NCBI RefSeq assembly: GCF_042453785.1
Contig: NC_091668.1
Span: 10,064,001-10,128,000 of the forward strand
Origin: Malus domestica
Lineage: Eukaryota > Streptophyta > Magnoliopsida > Rosales > Rosaceae
Length of the DNA stretch: 64,000 nt
Direction of reading: 5' to 3'
Numbering within the stretch: position 1 is the first letter of the stretch; the number at the start of each line of letters is the position of its first letter. The notes under the pieces are model-generated. The model did no database searches. It saw only the letters and a program-made list of their open reading frames with translations, and was not told the origin of the DNA. The position numbers and the translations under genes are program-made. Shown here piece after piece: positions 61,092-64,000 of the stretch.

Positions 61092-64000
<2,909 letters not shown>

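Overview
The window is nuclear DNA from a dicot plant. The genes have many short exons with GT-AG introns, the proteins are plant families (TOL, YSL, plant-type cytosolic aspartate aminotransferase), and the sequence is crowded with LTR retrotransposons, an RTE-type LINE and MITEs. The repeat style suggests a woody rosid, possibly Rosaceae such as apple or pear, but that is an impression and not shown by the sequence.

Layout. 1-3151 (minus): most of a TOM1-like VHS-domain gene (TOL), running off the left edge. 3686-29817: one very large Ty3/gypsy retrotransposon on the minus strand, of Tat type (dual RNase H). It is bounded by two LTRs of about 510 bp and an exact 5-bp target duplication AAGTT. 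Its gag-pol half (23.2-29.3 kb) is broken by stops and frameshifts. Its very long 3' half (4.2-23.1 kb) carries two antisense coding units, a multi-exon gypsy-type-transposon-domain gene and a small coiled-coil ORF, plus two large tandem-repeat arrays. It has also received an RTE LINE (7.45 kb), an inverted second copy of its own 3' end (10.7-14.3 kb) and a 2.46-kb solo LTR (18.9-21.4 kb).

29.8-39.3 kb is a graveyard: another solo LTR, then broken pieces of a D-amino-acid transaminase gene, a proline iminopeptidase gene and a yellow-stripe-like transporter gene, two of them split by MITEs. It ends near a Helitron-like 3' terminus at 38033.

39.3-64 kb is gene-rich on the plus strand: a four-pass membrane protein of unknown function with a solo LTR in intron 1 (39371-43813), the translation factor subunit eIF3l (45238-48255), a tetraspanin-like protein (50894-52381), and a tandem aspartate aminotransferase cluster. 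That cluster has a complete but diverged gene (54649-57792), a truncated pseudogene (about 58040-59150) and a canonical cytosolic gene cut by the window edge (61092 onward).

The host genes are unrelated housekeeping or membrane functions and form no operon-like unit. The AAT cluster is the only group related by descent. The most unusual material is inside the Tat element: antisense genes, palindrome-bearing repeats, and a 3-kb inverted repeat that could make hairpin RNA.
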